Positions 21,309 to 33,334 of a DNA stretch of 64,000 nt are shown here, in pieces. The DNA is taken from assembly GCA_033239125.1 (NCBI GenBank), contig BSWB01000002.1:156040409-156104408 (forward strand), written 5' to 3'. Position numbers and translations under genes: made by a program. The notes beneath the pieces were generated by a model, which did no database searches, was not told the origin of the DNA, and saw nothing but the letters and a program-made list of their open reading frames with translations. This DNA is from Fagopyrum homotropicum. Its lineage: Eukaryota; Streptophyta; Magnoliopsida; Caryophyllales; Polygonaceae. The stretch's first letter is position 1, and each line of letters starts with the position of its first letter.

Positions 21309-24162
21309 TGTAACGCCCCCAAATTTTTGGTGCGTTTTTCGATACTTTTTTTTATATATTAATATTTTAACGGTATTCTAATCTCGCAATTTTATTTACA
21401 AGAATGGTTTTTATATCGCAAAGTATATTTTTGTGATTTTAATTATTTATAGATTCGATCCACATATGCTTCCGTATCTTTATTCTGAAAAGTTCAGAAA
21501 AGATTCCCGATCCGAAAATCCCGAACCGGATGAAATTGGGTCTAGTTCATTCCAAATTATCTTATTTCTTTTTTTATTTTATTTTATTATCCCCCTCTCT
21601 CCTGGTTGGGTGCAGCCCTGTTTGACTCTTCGCCTCCCTATGTGACCCCTCGCTTTCCCACTTCTCTCTCTCACGCAACTTTTCACTCCTCTGCTTCCTT
21701 TCTTCCAAGTGAGAAACCTGCAACTTCCTTCTCAACTCTCACCCTCTCTTCTACATGGGAACGCCGCCGGAGGGCCACCTTCCGCCACCGCACTCCACTG
21801 TGTCGCTCCCTCTGCCTTCTGGACCGGAGCGAGCTGTCAACACCCCTTCCCGGAAGCCTTCGATGTGCCTTGCTCCTGGAACCTTTGCTGGAGCCATGGC
21901 CGCCGCTGCTTGTCCCTCTCCCGTCGAATGGAGCCGGCACAACGAGCCACTACTGCAAGGGAGGGCCAGTAACCACCGGAGGGAGCCCAGCGAGCCGCCT
22001 CCGCCCTCTTCCGCCTCGCCTCACCTTTTCCCTCTCTTCGATCTCCCTTCTCTTTCTGTCTGTTACAGGTGCCGACGAGACACAGATACCGTCTTTGCCT
22101 GACGGAGCCCTGCCGAAGCCTCGCCACCGGAGCCGTCGTTGCACTGGTTCGCCCCGCCTGCTTCGCCTTACCGGAGGCACTGGAGGCATTGCCGCCTCCT
22201 CCTATGTTCTCCCTCGCCGCCAGCAATCTGTCGGGTCCCAAGGAGAACTTTTTGCCCTAAATAAATCGACCCTCAACTCTGCTGTAATTACAACCGGCCC
22301 CCCCTTATTTGGTATAATAGCAGAATGTACCCATTATTTAGTAATTGCAGTTTTGACCCCTGTTTTGAGTTTATGCAAATATGCCCTACAGATTTAATAT
22401 TGGATTTGGCCCAAAGTTTTATTGTGGATTTTTGACCATGTTGTTGAAATTGTGTTTTGCCCCGGAAAAACAGTTGAGCGGTTCTTGTTATCCTTGGGTT
22501 TATGATGTTGTTGGAGATTGCCCGGAAAATATAATTACGGATTTTAAGTTGAGTTCGGTTCAAATTGTAATTTTGGGTTATGACCAAGTTGCTAGATTTC
22601 CGTATTATGCCCAGGAGAGTTATGCGAGTTTTAACGTTGGGTTTTGGAAAACGAGTTTCCGTAAACCCATATATTTATATTATTCCGTTCAAATTTAGCT
22701 TATGAGCTAAATTTGTTTAGTTTGGTGTTAGGTCCGGGAGCGCCCTGATAAAGGCCTAACAAGTCCAAAGTCGACATCCGCCGATCGACTTCCGTCTTTT
22801 GACGTCGTGTGAGTATTCTTTCCCCTCGATCTAGTTATGTTAAGTTTTAGTATCATGCTAGGATGGATCTAACATAACTTAGAGTTAATACCAAGTAGTG
22901 GTTTGAACCTTAGGTGAGTTTTGAAGATTGTTGATTGTTGTAAGACGTTGAGTGTTTGGTGATCTTGTGAGTATCCGAGGCTTGAGGTTGTTATTATATG
23001 GTTGTTGAGATTATGGGTAGGATGCACATGTCCTAGCATATTGTTGATACCGTTGAGATTGTTGAGACTAGACATGTTTAACCTAGTATGTGTTATGGGT
23101 TATGATCTTGTGAGATCATAGGGTCTAGAAGTCTAAAGACTTCTAGCTTGTGTTGAGTGTTATGTGAGCATGAGAGATTCTAGGATGCGGTCCTATTATG
23201 TGAGTCAAATGATCTCGCGTAGATCATTTGTGTAGAAGTCTTAGATTTCTTAAGTTGAGCGAGTTGTTGATATAGTTATCTTCTTGTGAGCAGGTTATGG
23301 GCTTCCTTCCCTAAGGAAGCGAGAGTGTTGTGAGTTGAGTGTGGTGACGAGGTAAGTCTCCGGACTTACTTAGCTCGTATTCTATGTATTAGATTCGATG
23401 CGTGTTTGGTGGTGTGTGTTTTATCGCTTTCATTATAACTGATAAAACCGGAATTAGGATTACCGACCTTTATATATTATTTGGCCCAAGTGTATGATAA
23501 TGGGCGGTGACAACTTGTCTAGCTCTTGCGTAGAGTTAGGAGGTTCTTGGCGACTAGCCCGTGTGGTTAGACGGTCGGAGGCATCCACCGTTCCATGCGG
23601 TAAGTGGGGACCGAGGCGAGTTTCGGGAGATTCTCGTGTCACAAAAGAAGTTGAATTAGAACGGGATACGACTTAATAATAAAAAGATAATAAACCGGAC
23701 TTGTGTGATTTGATGTACATTGTGTGTTATGTTATTTTACTTGTGTTTGTGCCTTTCACCTTGATTCTAATGCTTCGAATATTAGCTAACGGTTTTATAC
23801 CGATTGTTGTAGATTGCCTTGCAGGTTAGGATTGCGGCCGAGAGATCCGGAAGAGTGGGCAGCCGGGGTTCCGTACATTTTAGGAGTGGGTTTTGGTTGG
23901 AGTCGGGTTGTGTTTTATTTTGCGTTTATTATGTTGGTATGCCGCGTGTATGGCGTTTTGGTCTTTGGTGTTGTTTATCGGCTGAAGTCTTTTGTTGTTT
24001 TCCTTCGGGTTTCTTATCTTTTGCATTAAAAGGAATTTCGGTTTTGCCTTTATTTGTGCCATGTTGAAAGATCCGGTGAAATTGTTGTCAAGCTAAGGGT
24101 CGGGACCCATTGTGAGGTCCCAACCCGTAGCGCCCCGAGTCCCACGGATTCGGGGTGTTACA
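21309..24162 (+). repeat. 5' LTR of the family-B element
   Basis: It is 2854 bp, TGTAACGCC to GGGGTGTTACA. An AT-rich U3 (21309-21590) leads to a CT-rich tract and a GC-rich region (21600-22258). That region contains a 263-codon ORF (21606-22397) rich in Ser, Pro, Arg and Leu. The frame has no known domain, overlaps several other open frames, and is not kept in the solo LTR, so it is taken as a chance frame in the leader. The site at 22258-22260 (TAA) is the unoccupied equivalent of the Harbinger target in the other LTR. Confidence 0.92.
22970..23370 (+). repeat. Ladder of short perfect hairpins in the family-B LTR
   Basis: At least six stems follow one another: ATGATCT-TGTG-AGATCAT, CTAGAAGTC-TAAA-GACTTCTAG, TAGGA-TGCGG-TCCTA, AAATGATCT-CGCGT-AGATCATTT, GCTTCCTT-CCCT-AAGGAAGC and GTAAGTC-TCCG-GACTTAC. 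The 3' LTR copy (34080-34480) keeps all the stems and changes a loop base (TGTG to TGCG). Function is unknown. Folding in the transcript leader is an inference. Confidence 0.7.
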
Positions 24163-24166
24163 AAAG

Positions 24167-24178
24167 TGGTATCAGAGC
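24167..24178 (+). other. Primer-binding site, initiator tRNA-Met type
   Basis: TGGTATCAGAGC begins four bases after the LTR end. The following sequence (TAGGTTGACAACAATGGCAC) is shared with the start of the family-A interior. Confidence 0.9.
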
Positions 24179-27100
24179 CCTAGGTTGACAACAATGGCAC
24201 TCGCAATCTTCTAAAGGCCGAATAAGGAATAAACAGAACCCCGCGGGTTCTGAGTTTTCGTTTTCAAAATCACATGCATGAGTCGGGGTAGAATGTACGG
24301 ACCACCACTCCTTCCGCTGATCTCGGCAGCATAGTTTATTGGACTTGATTTGTATATGTATATATGTATATATGTATATTATATGAGGTTTGTAGTTATG
24401 CATGATAGAACTGATGTGTATCTTTGTGATTGTATGTTGCATGATGAACTGGATATATGTTTATCGTTATATATGTGAACGATTATATGTTTGGGACCTT
24501 GTATTGTTGTAATGGAATGTTGAATGCGTGATATTAGTAGTAATATGGACTTAGGACTTATATAGTTATGGATACGTATTCCTATTATATATAGTAGTAG
24601 CATATGGAGATATAGGACCTTTTAGTTGAGATGCTATTATGATATCATCGCCCTTGGACGACGTCGTTTTTATAGGATAGTGTATATACGAGGACGAATG
24701 TGCTCAAGTATCGAGTTGGGAGCTACGTTCAAACGAACACCTTGGAGTTCTTGTACTCTTTTAAGAGGATGTCGAAGAGGAGGAGTAGAGATGACATAAC
24801 CCAATGACGAACAAGTGGAAGGAAAATCCGAGACAACTTAAGAGAAATTGAGATGGGGAACATACAAGAAAAAGGAGTAACACAAAGGTGTGGAAGTGCG
24901 TGCAAAGAAGTCACAATTAGAAACACAACGAGACCAATAGGGATAACGAACTTAAGTTTTTCAAGAAGACGCATGAACAACTAAAGATGCGAATCGAGGA
25001 GGAGAGGGATACATTCTAGCAAGGTCAAAGGTGGTATTCATTTAAGATGCGAAGTTTTCCTAAGAAGCTCCTAAGCATTGGAGTCAAGATAAGCAAGAGT
25101 GAACGAACCAATTGCGAAAGAATTAAGATACCGTAAGTTAAGCTTACGAGGTACCAAAAAGTAAAGTTTCAACATTTCTAGAGTATGAGAAGAAGGGTAT
25201 GGTGGGGATTCACGTGGAGTTGACCGATTTTTGTTATAATTATAAGGCTAAGAAACGCCAAGAAGGAGGAAGTGTGTATAAATGATGACCCCAAGAAGTT
25301 GAAAGACGAAACAAGGAGCTTTGATCGAAAGACTTAAGATACCAACCAATAGGAACGCGAGTGGGTGCTATTTTAATGTCAGAATATTTTAGGAGTGCTA
25401 TTGCAAAACATCATGAGGAGCGGTTAAGCCTATAAAAAGGGAGTTATATGAAACGACAAGGCAAAGAAGATATAGTTACCTTATAAAGAAGAGGAAGCAT
25501 GGAATGAAGAAGGAACTAACGGAGTTTAAGGTAGAGTACACCGAGAGGGTAGTCTTCATGAGAATGGTAACATGGAAGTATAGCAGAATGGTGAGACGTT
25601 GAACTTGGAGAAGTTCAGCTATAGGCTAATCGATGATAACAACTGAGAACGCACAGGTGCGAGTTGTCTATTGGTGAGTGTAGAGGGAATGAGTAAACAA
25701 GATTATGGGCATATAGAGGGATTTGGATGACCTAATGCGACCTTTGTAGGTCATGGAATTGACATATGGGAGAACGACATGATTAGAAGTTTTAAGGTTT
25801 GATCATGGTAAAGGGAACTAGTAGATCAAGAGGAAGGTGAGGTTCTCATTGTTTGTAGTGCGTAGACGGGAGTATTATAAGAGGATGCATAGTATGTTCG
25901 TTCTAATGAAATGGATGGTAGGTTTTCGCGAGCAAAAAAAAAAAGGCCGAGTCAGATGTGCTAGACTCACACGGAAGAGCCAGGGTGGCTATGACGTGAA
26001 ACAAGGAATCTAGATTAGGGCAACACTGCAAGCTTAGATTTATGATGTTAGCACTAGAGAAGTAATAAGTCAGATATTTCAGTGAATTCTGATGGGGAAT
26101 TTCTTCTAACGTTTTCCATGGGACATATTGGTACGGTTGTGAGGATTGCTCATAGAATACCAAGAGATGTTTAAGGTGACCAACAAGAGTAAGATTAGAC
26201 CGAAATTTTGAAGTTCGATGTCGACATTAGATGTACAAGAAGTATATGAAAGCTTGAGATTAAGAGCCTCCGTTGTTGGATTGACGTTGCAGAAGAAAAT
26301 GAAGTATAAATTTCTACGCCTACTTGAAGGAAGGATGACTTTGGTGAAAGCTTATGTAGAAGACGAAGAGCTCCTTCCATACATTGGGATGTCATGGAAA
26401 GCGAAGAAGATAAAATCAATTATTTTGAAGCACGGTTAAGTCATGCAATTTGAACCCTTATGGTTGCACATAAGTGAGAAACCTTAGAAGATTTTTACAA
26501 TCATGTCATCAAATGTGGAGGATGAGATTAAGTTATAGGATTACTTAAATAAGGCTACAAGAGTCAGAAGACTTGAGCAAGTCTCTCGAGTTCAAGAGAT
26601 GAAGGATCTCTGAAAGAGGACTGTAAACATTGTAGCTAAAAATGGAACAATACACATCTTTGAAGGACGTCACCCTAACAGATTGGGGTAGATCATTAGT
26701 ATCATGACCACTTGTCAAGTGTTAACACAAGGTTGTGTCGGTTACCGCGTTATGTGACGAAAGAGGAAAAGACAAAAACCGAGATATCACGGATTCCAAT
26801 AGGTCAGAATGTGGATTTTCCACTAAGTCGAGCTTGATCCAATTCCGATATCTAAGGCGCCGTATGGAATGACACTTGTGAAGAGACATGAGTTGTGGAA
26901 GCAAGTGAAGGAGCCATTGCAAGAACTTATTGAAAAGAGTTTGTTAGAATTAGTGAAATGCTACGAAGAACATCATATGTTATCTTAAACTCTTGATTTG
27001 AAGTTATTATGGAGGAAACCAGTTTGTAAAAAGAGACACGGTTATCTCCGTTTGTACATCGATTACTATAAGTTGAGCAAGATGAAAATGAAGGGCAAGT

Positions 27101-28342
27101 AACCCTTACAATGAATGGATGATCTACTCGATCAGTTCCAAGGACTGATAGTCTCTTATAAGAATGATTTAAGGTCAGATTGTCACCAATTGAGAATCCG
27201 AGACTGGGATATTGCAATACGGCATGTCGGACAAACCATGGTCGCAATGAGTTGTAGTGATTCCATATGGGCTTACTAATACTCCAGATAAGATATTTCG
27301 GTCCACTCTCGAAGAAGAGAGAAGTTGTATGACAAGTTGTCTCGGGATGACAACCCCGAAGGATGTGAAAGAAGTTACCAGTTTTCTAGGATGGGTTGGT
27401 CATTACCAGATTCGTGAAGAAATTCTCCAAGGAGTTACTATCTATGGCTAACCTACTACGGATAACCATGAAGTATTGAATGGGACGAAAAAATTGACAA
27501 TAGAGTCGTTGAGAGTTAAAAAGGAGATTCATTGGTCCAACTGCTTTGATTTACCTCGAGGTATGATGGGTTTGAAGTGTACAAGTGATTTTCCAAGACA
27601 AGTTTTGATTGAGTATTGAAGAACGATGTAAAAGTAATATCATACGCGTCTCGTTAGTAGAAGCAGTGTGGAGTAAAGTACTTCCTTCATTACTTGGAAC
27701 TTGCAACAAGAATTGAGGAAATGTAGCATCAAAGCTTAGTTTGAAAGGAACCAAAGCCAACGGTGTAAATTGGAAGTTCGATCTTCTTTGTTAGAGACAA
27801 TCAAAGAGAAACATAATGGAAATGTTGTAGAGAGAAAGACCCGAGAATAAAGTTGAGTTTCCGATATATCAGACCTTTTTGAGATGTTAGCGTGAGTTGG
27901 AGAAGTGTCTTATAAGTTGGTGTTGCCACCAAGAGTAGAGAGTGTTCATCCAGTGTTTCATATGCATCAGTCGAGAGGGTACATGCATGACTTTGAGACA
28001 TGTAGCCAACCATGATGATCTAGTGACAGACGAGAGACCGATGAGGCTTACTAGAAGACGAAGGAAAGTATCTTTGGTTGAGTTTTATGTTGAGCTAGTA
28101 GCATCGATAGAATTGACGGGTTAGACCTAGGTCTTCCCTTGGTTGAGTTATGTGCATGTGTGATGTTATGTGTAGTTGTGCCCTGTGCGAGAATGTGATG
28201 TATGACCTGATATATCTTGGGGTGGTAGTGAAGTCGTTTGCGTATATAGATTAGAAGGTTTCAGCCTTCTTAGTTGAGAGTTCATACCTCGGCCTTAAGG
28301 ACCGAGAAGTTCGGCGTATAGTAAGTTTCGGGACGAAACTTG

Positions 28343-28354
28343 TTTTTAGGGGGA
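28343..28354 (+). other. Polypurine tract region of the family-B element
   Basis: TTTTTAGGGGGA is followed by TCTAA and then the LTR. Just upstream is AAGTTTCGGGACGAAACTTG, the same block found next to the family-A tract in reverse orientation. Confidence 0.7.
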
Positions 28355-29311
28355 TCTAATGTAACGCCCCAAAATTTTTGGCGCGTTTTTCGATACTTTT
28401 TTTTATATATTAATATTTTAACGGTATTCTAATCTCGCAATTTTATTTACAAGAATGGTTTTTATATCGCAAAGTATATTTTTGTGATTTTAATTATTTA
28501 TAGATTCGATCCACATATGCTTCCGTATCTTTATTCTGAAAAGTTCAGAAAAGGTTCCCGATCCGAAAATCCCGAACCGGATGAAATTGGGTCTAGTTCA
28601 TTCCAAATTATCTTATTTCTTTTTTTATTTTATTTTATTATCCCCCTCTCTCCTAGTTGGGTGCAGCCCTGTTTGACTCTTCGCCTCCCTATGTGACCCC
28701 TCACTTTCCCACTTCTCTCTCTCACGCAACTTTTCACTCCTCTGCTTCCTTTCTTCCAAGTGAGAAACCTGCAACTTCCTTCTCAACTCTCACCCTCTCT
28801 TCTACATGGGAACGTCGCCGGAGGGCCACCTTCCGCCGCCGCACTCCACTGTGTCGCTCCCTCTGCCTTCTGGACCGGAGCGAGCTGTCAACACCCCTTC
28901 CCGGAAGCCTTCGATGTGCCTTGCTCCTGGAACCTTTGCTGGAGCCATGGCCGCCGCTGCTTGTCCCTCTCCCGTCGAATGGAGCCGGCACAACGAGCCA
29001 CTACTGCAAGGGAGGGCCAGTAACCACCGGAGGGAGCCCAGCGAGCCGCCTCCGCCCTCTTCCGCCTCGCCTCACCTTTTCCCTCTCTTCGATCTCCCTT
29101 CTCTTTCTATCTGTTACAGGTGCCGACGAGACACAGATACCGTCTTTTCCTGACGGAGCCCTGCCGAAGCCTCGCCACCGGAGCCGTCGTTGCACTGCTT
29201 CGCCCGGCCTGCTTCGCCTTACCGGAGGCACTGGAGGCATTGCCGCCTCCTCCTATGTTCTCCCTCGCCGCCAGCAATCTGTCGGGTCCCAAGGAGAACT
29301 TTTTGCCCTAA

Positions 29312-29340
29312 GAGCATCACCAGCAGTGAAAAAAATTTCA
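29312..29340 (+). repeat. Left terminal inverted repeat of the Harbinger element
   Basis: It begins GAGCATCACCAGCAGTGA and continues with an A-run and TTTC. It matches the reverse of 33335-33368 imperfectly, with small gaps. Confidence 0.85.
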
Positions 29341-29660
29341 TCTTGAATTTTTTTTTTTGCCAAAATGTACTCCCATCAGCAAAGTTTCACAAAAAAAATC
29401 TAGAACTTTTGTAAAAAATTTTGGGCAGGAAGTTTTTTTTCATCCGTGCTTTTACTTACCTTTTGCAGCTTTTTTTCAATTTTTTACCCTTTTTTCTTTT
29501 TTTTTTCTTTTGTAGGAGAGAAGGTTATTTTTTTATAAGTAGGACCCACATTTTTATAGGTTTAAAAAATATTACCGTTATAACTATATCAACGGTAATA
29601 TTTTGATTTCAATAATTATAAAAAATAAATAAATTATACCAACGGTCATATTTTTTTTTT

Positions 29661-29675
29661 CTCTATAAGTAGACA
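29661..29675 (+). promoter_or_regulatory. TATA-like box of the first Harbinger gene
   Basis: CTCTATAAGTAGACACCC lies about 110 bp upstream of the preferred start codon (29778). It sits at the end of a T-rich subterminal region with two ACCGTTAT/ACGGTAAT-like inverted motifs (about 29574-29600). It is a plausible core promoter, not tested. Confidence 0.55.
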
Positions 29676-29777
29676 CCCATTTCGACATATTTTGACACAC
29701 TTCAAAAATCCTCATTTTTCTCAATTATCACTTAAACTCGTAGTTGGAGTGTGTTATTTTGTTCACTTTCTGGAAAA

Positions 29778-31004
29778 ATGGATCCTAATAATCCTCACAA
29801 CTCGTCCATGAATTTCAACGAATTCGATCCTTCTTTTATCAATCATCCTCATTTTTCTCAGTTTCTTGCAAGCTTAGGAAGAAATTTTCCTCCACAACAA
29901 CCATATCCACAAGAAATGACTCCTCCACCCACTTACCAAAACTTTTTTCCTAACTCTCAAAATTACGAGAGTTCTCCACTAGTTTTTCAAGGAAGCAACA
30001 CCCAAATGATCAGTGATGAAGAAGATAATGTTCCGGAAACACAACAATTCCCTCCGCAATCAGGTGTGCCACCTCCATTGCCAGTCAATCGAAATCAGTC
30101 AATTCCGGTCGCAACAAACAACCGTGATTGGTCTGTCAAAGAAGAAGAAGCTCTAATTGAGGCCTATTTCACCAACTGCACAGACTCCATTATTGGCAAA
30201 GATAAGAAATTTGCTGATCTTTGGAGAGATATACATCAATCATATGAAGCGGCTCGTCAATATCGACCACATGAGATTCCAGAGCGGAACAAGAACATGT
30301 TGGAGACTCACTGGAAAAGGATGGCTGCAGATTTACTCATTTGGGCCGGTGCTTTGGAAGAAGCTGGTCAAATAACGGGAAGTGGGTACAATGAAGCTGA
30401 TGTTACAAAAAATGCCCATCAATTATTTCGAAGGTCTTGTCAAGGTGCACCAAGGAATTTCAAATATCAAAGTGCTTGGGAGATGGTGAACAAGTATCCA
30501 AAGTGGAGGAAGTTCATGAGGTGGGGTATGAATAAAGAAGAAAGGAGGAAAGTTGATGCTGAACACAAGGCGGAAACTGATCTTGAAAATAGCAGCGGTA
30601 GTGGCAAGAGAAGTAGAGACGATGCTAGTGGTAGTTTTGTATCTGCAGGTATAAGTCGTCCAGATGGTGTGAAGAAAGCCAAGGCTAGAAGAAAAGGCAA
30701 AGGGGTTGCAACAGAAGATATATCCAATATGAGTGAGCAAATTAGGGCTTATAATGATCAACGAGGTTCTGAGATGGCTCTAAAACAAGAGAAATTGGAG
30801 ATTGAGAGGCAGAAGGAAATAAGAAAGCAGAGACAATTGGAATTAGAGGCGAGAAATCTTGATGTTCAAGAAAATCGAATGAAGGCTGAGAAGCAGAAGC
30901 AGAAATTTGATATGCTACAAGTGTTGTTGTCTAAGGCATCGCTGACCCCAAGAGAAGACAAGTTGAAGGAGAAATTACTCATGGATTTTGACGATTACAT
31001 CTAA
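29778..31004 (+). CDS. Harbinger ORF1: Myb/SANT-like DNA-binding protein
   Basis: This is the accessory protein of a PIF/Harbinger transposon. In known elements of this family the Myb-like partner binds the element ends and helps bring the nuclease to the nucleus. From the ATG at 29778 the protein has 408 residues; the frame opens 9 codons earlier at 29751, a less likely start. The N-terminal ~110 residues are rich in Asn, Pro and Gln. A SANT/trihelix-like domain follows (about 115-190; NRDWSVKEEEALIEAYF, ERNKNMLETHWKRM). A basic stretch KKAKARRKGKG near 305 looks like a nuclear signal. The charged C-terminal helix (about 325-395) resembles the NAM-associated C-terminal domain. The frame is intact with no stop. 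The nuclease gene starts about 430 bp downstream on the same strand. Genome annotations often label such proteins glutathione S-transferase T3-like by error. Confidence 0.9.
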   Translation: MDPNNPHNSSMNFNEFDPSFINHPHFSQFLASLGRNFPPQQPYPQEMTPPPTYQNFFPNSQNYESSPLVFQGSNTQMISDEEDNVPETQQFPPQSGVPPPLPVNRNQSIPVATNNRDWSVKEEEALIEAYFTNCTDSIIGKDKKFADLWRDIHQSYEAARQYRPHEIPERNKNMLETHWKRMAADLLIWAGALEEAGQITGSGYNEADVTKNAHQLFRRSCQGAPRNFKYQSAWEMVNKYPKWRKFMRWGMNKEERRKVDAEHKAETDLENSSGSGKRSRDDASGSFVSAGISRPDGVKKAKARRKGKGVATEDISNMSEQIRAYNDQRGSEMALKQEKLEIERQKEIRKQRQLELEARNLDVQENRMKAEKQKQKFDMLQVLLSKASLTPREDKLKEKLLMDFDDYI

Positions 31005-31436
31005 CTACTATGAGACAAGTTGAAGGAGAAATTACTCACGGAGTAATTTTAATTATTTACTTAAGTTTTATTTGATGTTTGTTTTAAGTATTAGTCATCG
31101 TTTAAGTGTCTTGTAATTTGAAGTCTTTTTTTCAATATCATGGTTATGAGTATTTTGTTTGAAATCTTTTTCCAATGTCATGTTTGTGTAATGATTTTTC
31201 TATGTTAATTGAAATTTGTTTTCTTGTATCATTGAAATGTCATTGTCACTTTATCACAATGAATTGTGTGTCAGTGAATGGTCACATCTATGTCATAGTT
31301 TTTATAATAATGACATTGACCAAGTTATGACAAGCATGATCTTGTATTGTCATATTCATCTAATGTCAAACGATGACATTGTATTGTCATTTCTAAATGT
31401 ATACATTGCTCAATTCATCCAATATAAGAACACAAC

Positions 31437-32867
31437 ATGAATGAGTTTCAATGCCAACTCAAAATATCCATTGAAAATTCAGAGATAAAAATAATGTTGT
31501 TTCAAAGAAGCTCTTCAAGCTCAAGTTCTTCATCACACAGTGATGAAGAAATCCCTAAAATTATTGACAACTTTGTCAATAATCACTTACCATCTATATT
31601 GTTTCCTGCAGCACCACACCAAAGGCAACACAATAATGAAGATGTTGAAGTTGTGGTTCTAATGGATAGGAACCGTGAAGAAGGACACAACCAGTTATTC
31701 AGAGACTACTTTGCGGATCCTCCAGTGTATAATGAGAATCAATTTCGGAGGAGGTTTCGAATGAAAAGACCTTTGTTTTGCAAGATAGTGAATAAGGTTG
31801 TGGAAAATGATGAGTTTTTCCAACAAAGGCGAAATGCAGCTGGGAAGTTGGGGTTATCTGGACTCCAAAAATGCACTGCAGCAATGAGAATGTTAGCATA
31901 TGGGGTGGCTCCCGACGCGGTTGATGAATACTTGAGGATGGGTCAAACAACTGCACGGAAATGCCTTCAAAAATTTTGTGAAGGCGTAATCAAGATATTT
32001 GAAGCTGAGTATTTACGAAGTCCGACGGATGAAGACCTACGAAGGATCCTCTACAAAAATGAGCAACGAGGATTTCCAGGCATGATAGGCAGTATTGATT
32101 GTATGCATTGGGAGTGGAAGAATTGTCCTAATGCATGGAAAGGCCAATATTGTGGACGAAACAAGAACGCAACCCTCATTTTAGAAGCTGTTGCGGATGA
32201 AGATCTATGGATTTGGCATTCTTTTTTCGGTATTCCAGGTTCGTGTAATGACCTTAATGTACTTTACCATTCTCCTGTATTTAGTGATGTTTTGCAAGGT
32301 CGGGCACCTCCTGTGAAGTTTACAGTCAATGGTCATGAATACAACATGGCGTACTACCTAGCTGATGGTATTTACCCTAGTTGGGCTACTTTTGTACAAG
32401 GATTTACCCATCCTCAAACTCCTAAGCAAAGTCTTTTCGCTGATTGTCAAGCTGGTGCACGTAAGGATGTTGAACGTGCATTTGGAGTTCTACAAGCGAG
32501 GTTCGCAATTGTACGACAACCGGCTCTCGCTTATGATGAATATATATTAGCCGATATTATGAAGGCTTGTATCATTATTCATAACATGATAGTGGAGGAT
32601 GAACGAGACACTTATAAGAATGCCGAAGTAATAAGAAGATTTTACGAAACAGATCATCCTAATCAACATTCACGTCGTAGAGGTGAAGCGAGTGCAAGTG
32701 CCATCGTCAACAATGATGAAGCTTTCCAATTTCAGACGGGACGTCCGGTCGACATTAACAAATACTTGGAGAGAAGGGACGCTATGCGTGATAGACGAAC
32801 TCATCAATCCCTTAAAGATGACTTAATGGAGCATATTTGGCAAAAGTTTGGTGATAGTAGTCCTTAA
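31437..32867 (+). CDS. Harbinger transposase (HARBI1/ALP1-like DDE nuclease)
   Basis: This is the catalytic transposase, which cuts and rejoins the element at TWA targets. It has 476 residues from the first ATG. A second ATG 19 codons in (31494) leads directly into a Ser-rich, acidic N-terminus and may be the real start. A helix-turn-helix-like region lies at about 140-182 (AAMRMLAYGVAPDAVDEYL). The DDE_4 nuclease fold has its first Asp at 221 (GSIDCMHWEW), the second at 272 (PGSCNDLNVLYHSP) and the Glu at 346 (DVERAFGVLQARF). All three residues are present and the frame is uninterrupted. The length matches plant PIF transposases. With ORF1 beside it and sound terminal repeats, activity is plausible, but no expression evidence can be seen here. 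Confidence 0.94.
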   Translation: MNEFQCQLKISIENSEIKIMLFQRSSSSSSSSSHSDEEIPKIIDNFVNNHLPSILFPAAPHQRQHNNEDVEVVVLMDRNREEGHNQLFRDYFADPPVYNENQFRRRFRMKRPLFCKIVNKVVENDEFFQQRRNAAGKLGLSGLQKCTAAMRMLAYGVAPDAVDEYLRMGQTTARKCLQKFCEGVIKIFEAEYLRSPTDEDLRRILYKNEQRGFPGMIGSIDCMHWEWKNCPNAWKGQYCGRNKNATLILEAVADEDLWIWHSFFGIPGSCNDLNVLYHSPVFSDVLQGRAPPVKFTVNGHEYNMAYYLADGIYPSWATFVQGFTHPQTPKQSLFADCQAGARKDVERAFGVLQARFAIVRQPALAYDEYILADIMKACIIIHNMIVEDERDTYKNAEVIRRFYETDHPNQHSRRRGEASASAIVNNDEAFQFQTGRPVDINKYLERRDAMRDRRTHQSLKDDLMEHIWQKFGDSSP

Positions 32868-33334
32868 AATCTATTGGCATCTCTATGATTTCATGATTGA
32901 GTTTCGCAATTTCATTATCGTGTTTGTACGTTCGTTTAGTTTTTACGGTGCTTTAATCTTATTGAATCATGTTTTTACATAATGTATTGTAGTTTTATCT
33001 CACTAATGTAATGTATTTCATATTTTATTTTAATGTTTTCTTTCCATATTTTACGACTTATTAATTATTATATTATTTAATTAATTGTTTCACATGTCAT
33101 AACATTAATAATTATGATTAATTTAATTAGCTTAATAATTATTATTTGATTAATAATTATTTATGAAGTAACAAATAAAAAGTTAAAAAATGTAATAAAA
33201 TGTGGTGGGGTAGGTAAAAAAAGTAGGAGAGAAGGTTGAGAGGAAATTTTTAAGTTTATTGTTGGTGGGATGAAAAAAATTGAGAGTGAAAAAAGATGAT
33301 GTGGAGGAGTGATAAATAAAGAGAGAGAGTGGAG

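Larger units (their letters stand above)
24163..28359 (+). pseudogene. Decayed interior of the family-B element with RT, RNase H and integrase remnants
   Basis: No long ORF survives. Plus-strand blocks in several frames can still be matched to Ty3/gypsy pol. Reverse transcriptase is at about 27030-27310 (YIDYYKL, DDLLDQFQG, DLRSDCHQLRIR, IPYGLTNTP). The RT to RNase H connection is near 27370-27420 (VTSFLGWVGHYQI), and RNase H is near 27630-27655 (VISYASR). The end of integrase is at about 27923-27990 (LPPRVESVHPVFH). The integrase zinc finger and DDE core expected between RNase H and the C-terminus are not seen. The 24180-27000 part, where gag and protease would lie, has no recognisable motif. 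Confidence 0.75.

Noticed and set aside
21606..22397. 263-codon ORF in the GC-rich part of the family-B LTR
   Set aside because: It has low-complexity Ser/Pro/Arg/Leu composition and no domain, several other frames are open in the same stretch, and it is not kept as one frame in the solo LTR. It is best explained as a chance frame in the LTR leader.
22970..23370. CRISPR-like array
   Set aside because: The repeated items are hairpins of different sequence, not direct repeats with unique spacers, and the DNA is plant nuclear.
30423..30761. Minus-strand ORFs inside Harbinger ORF1
   Set aside because: They are shadows of the plus-strand coding frame with no domain of their own.
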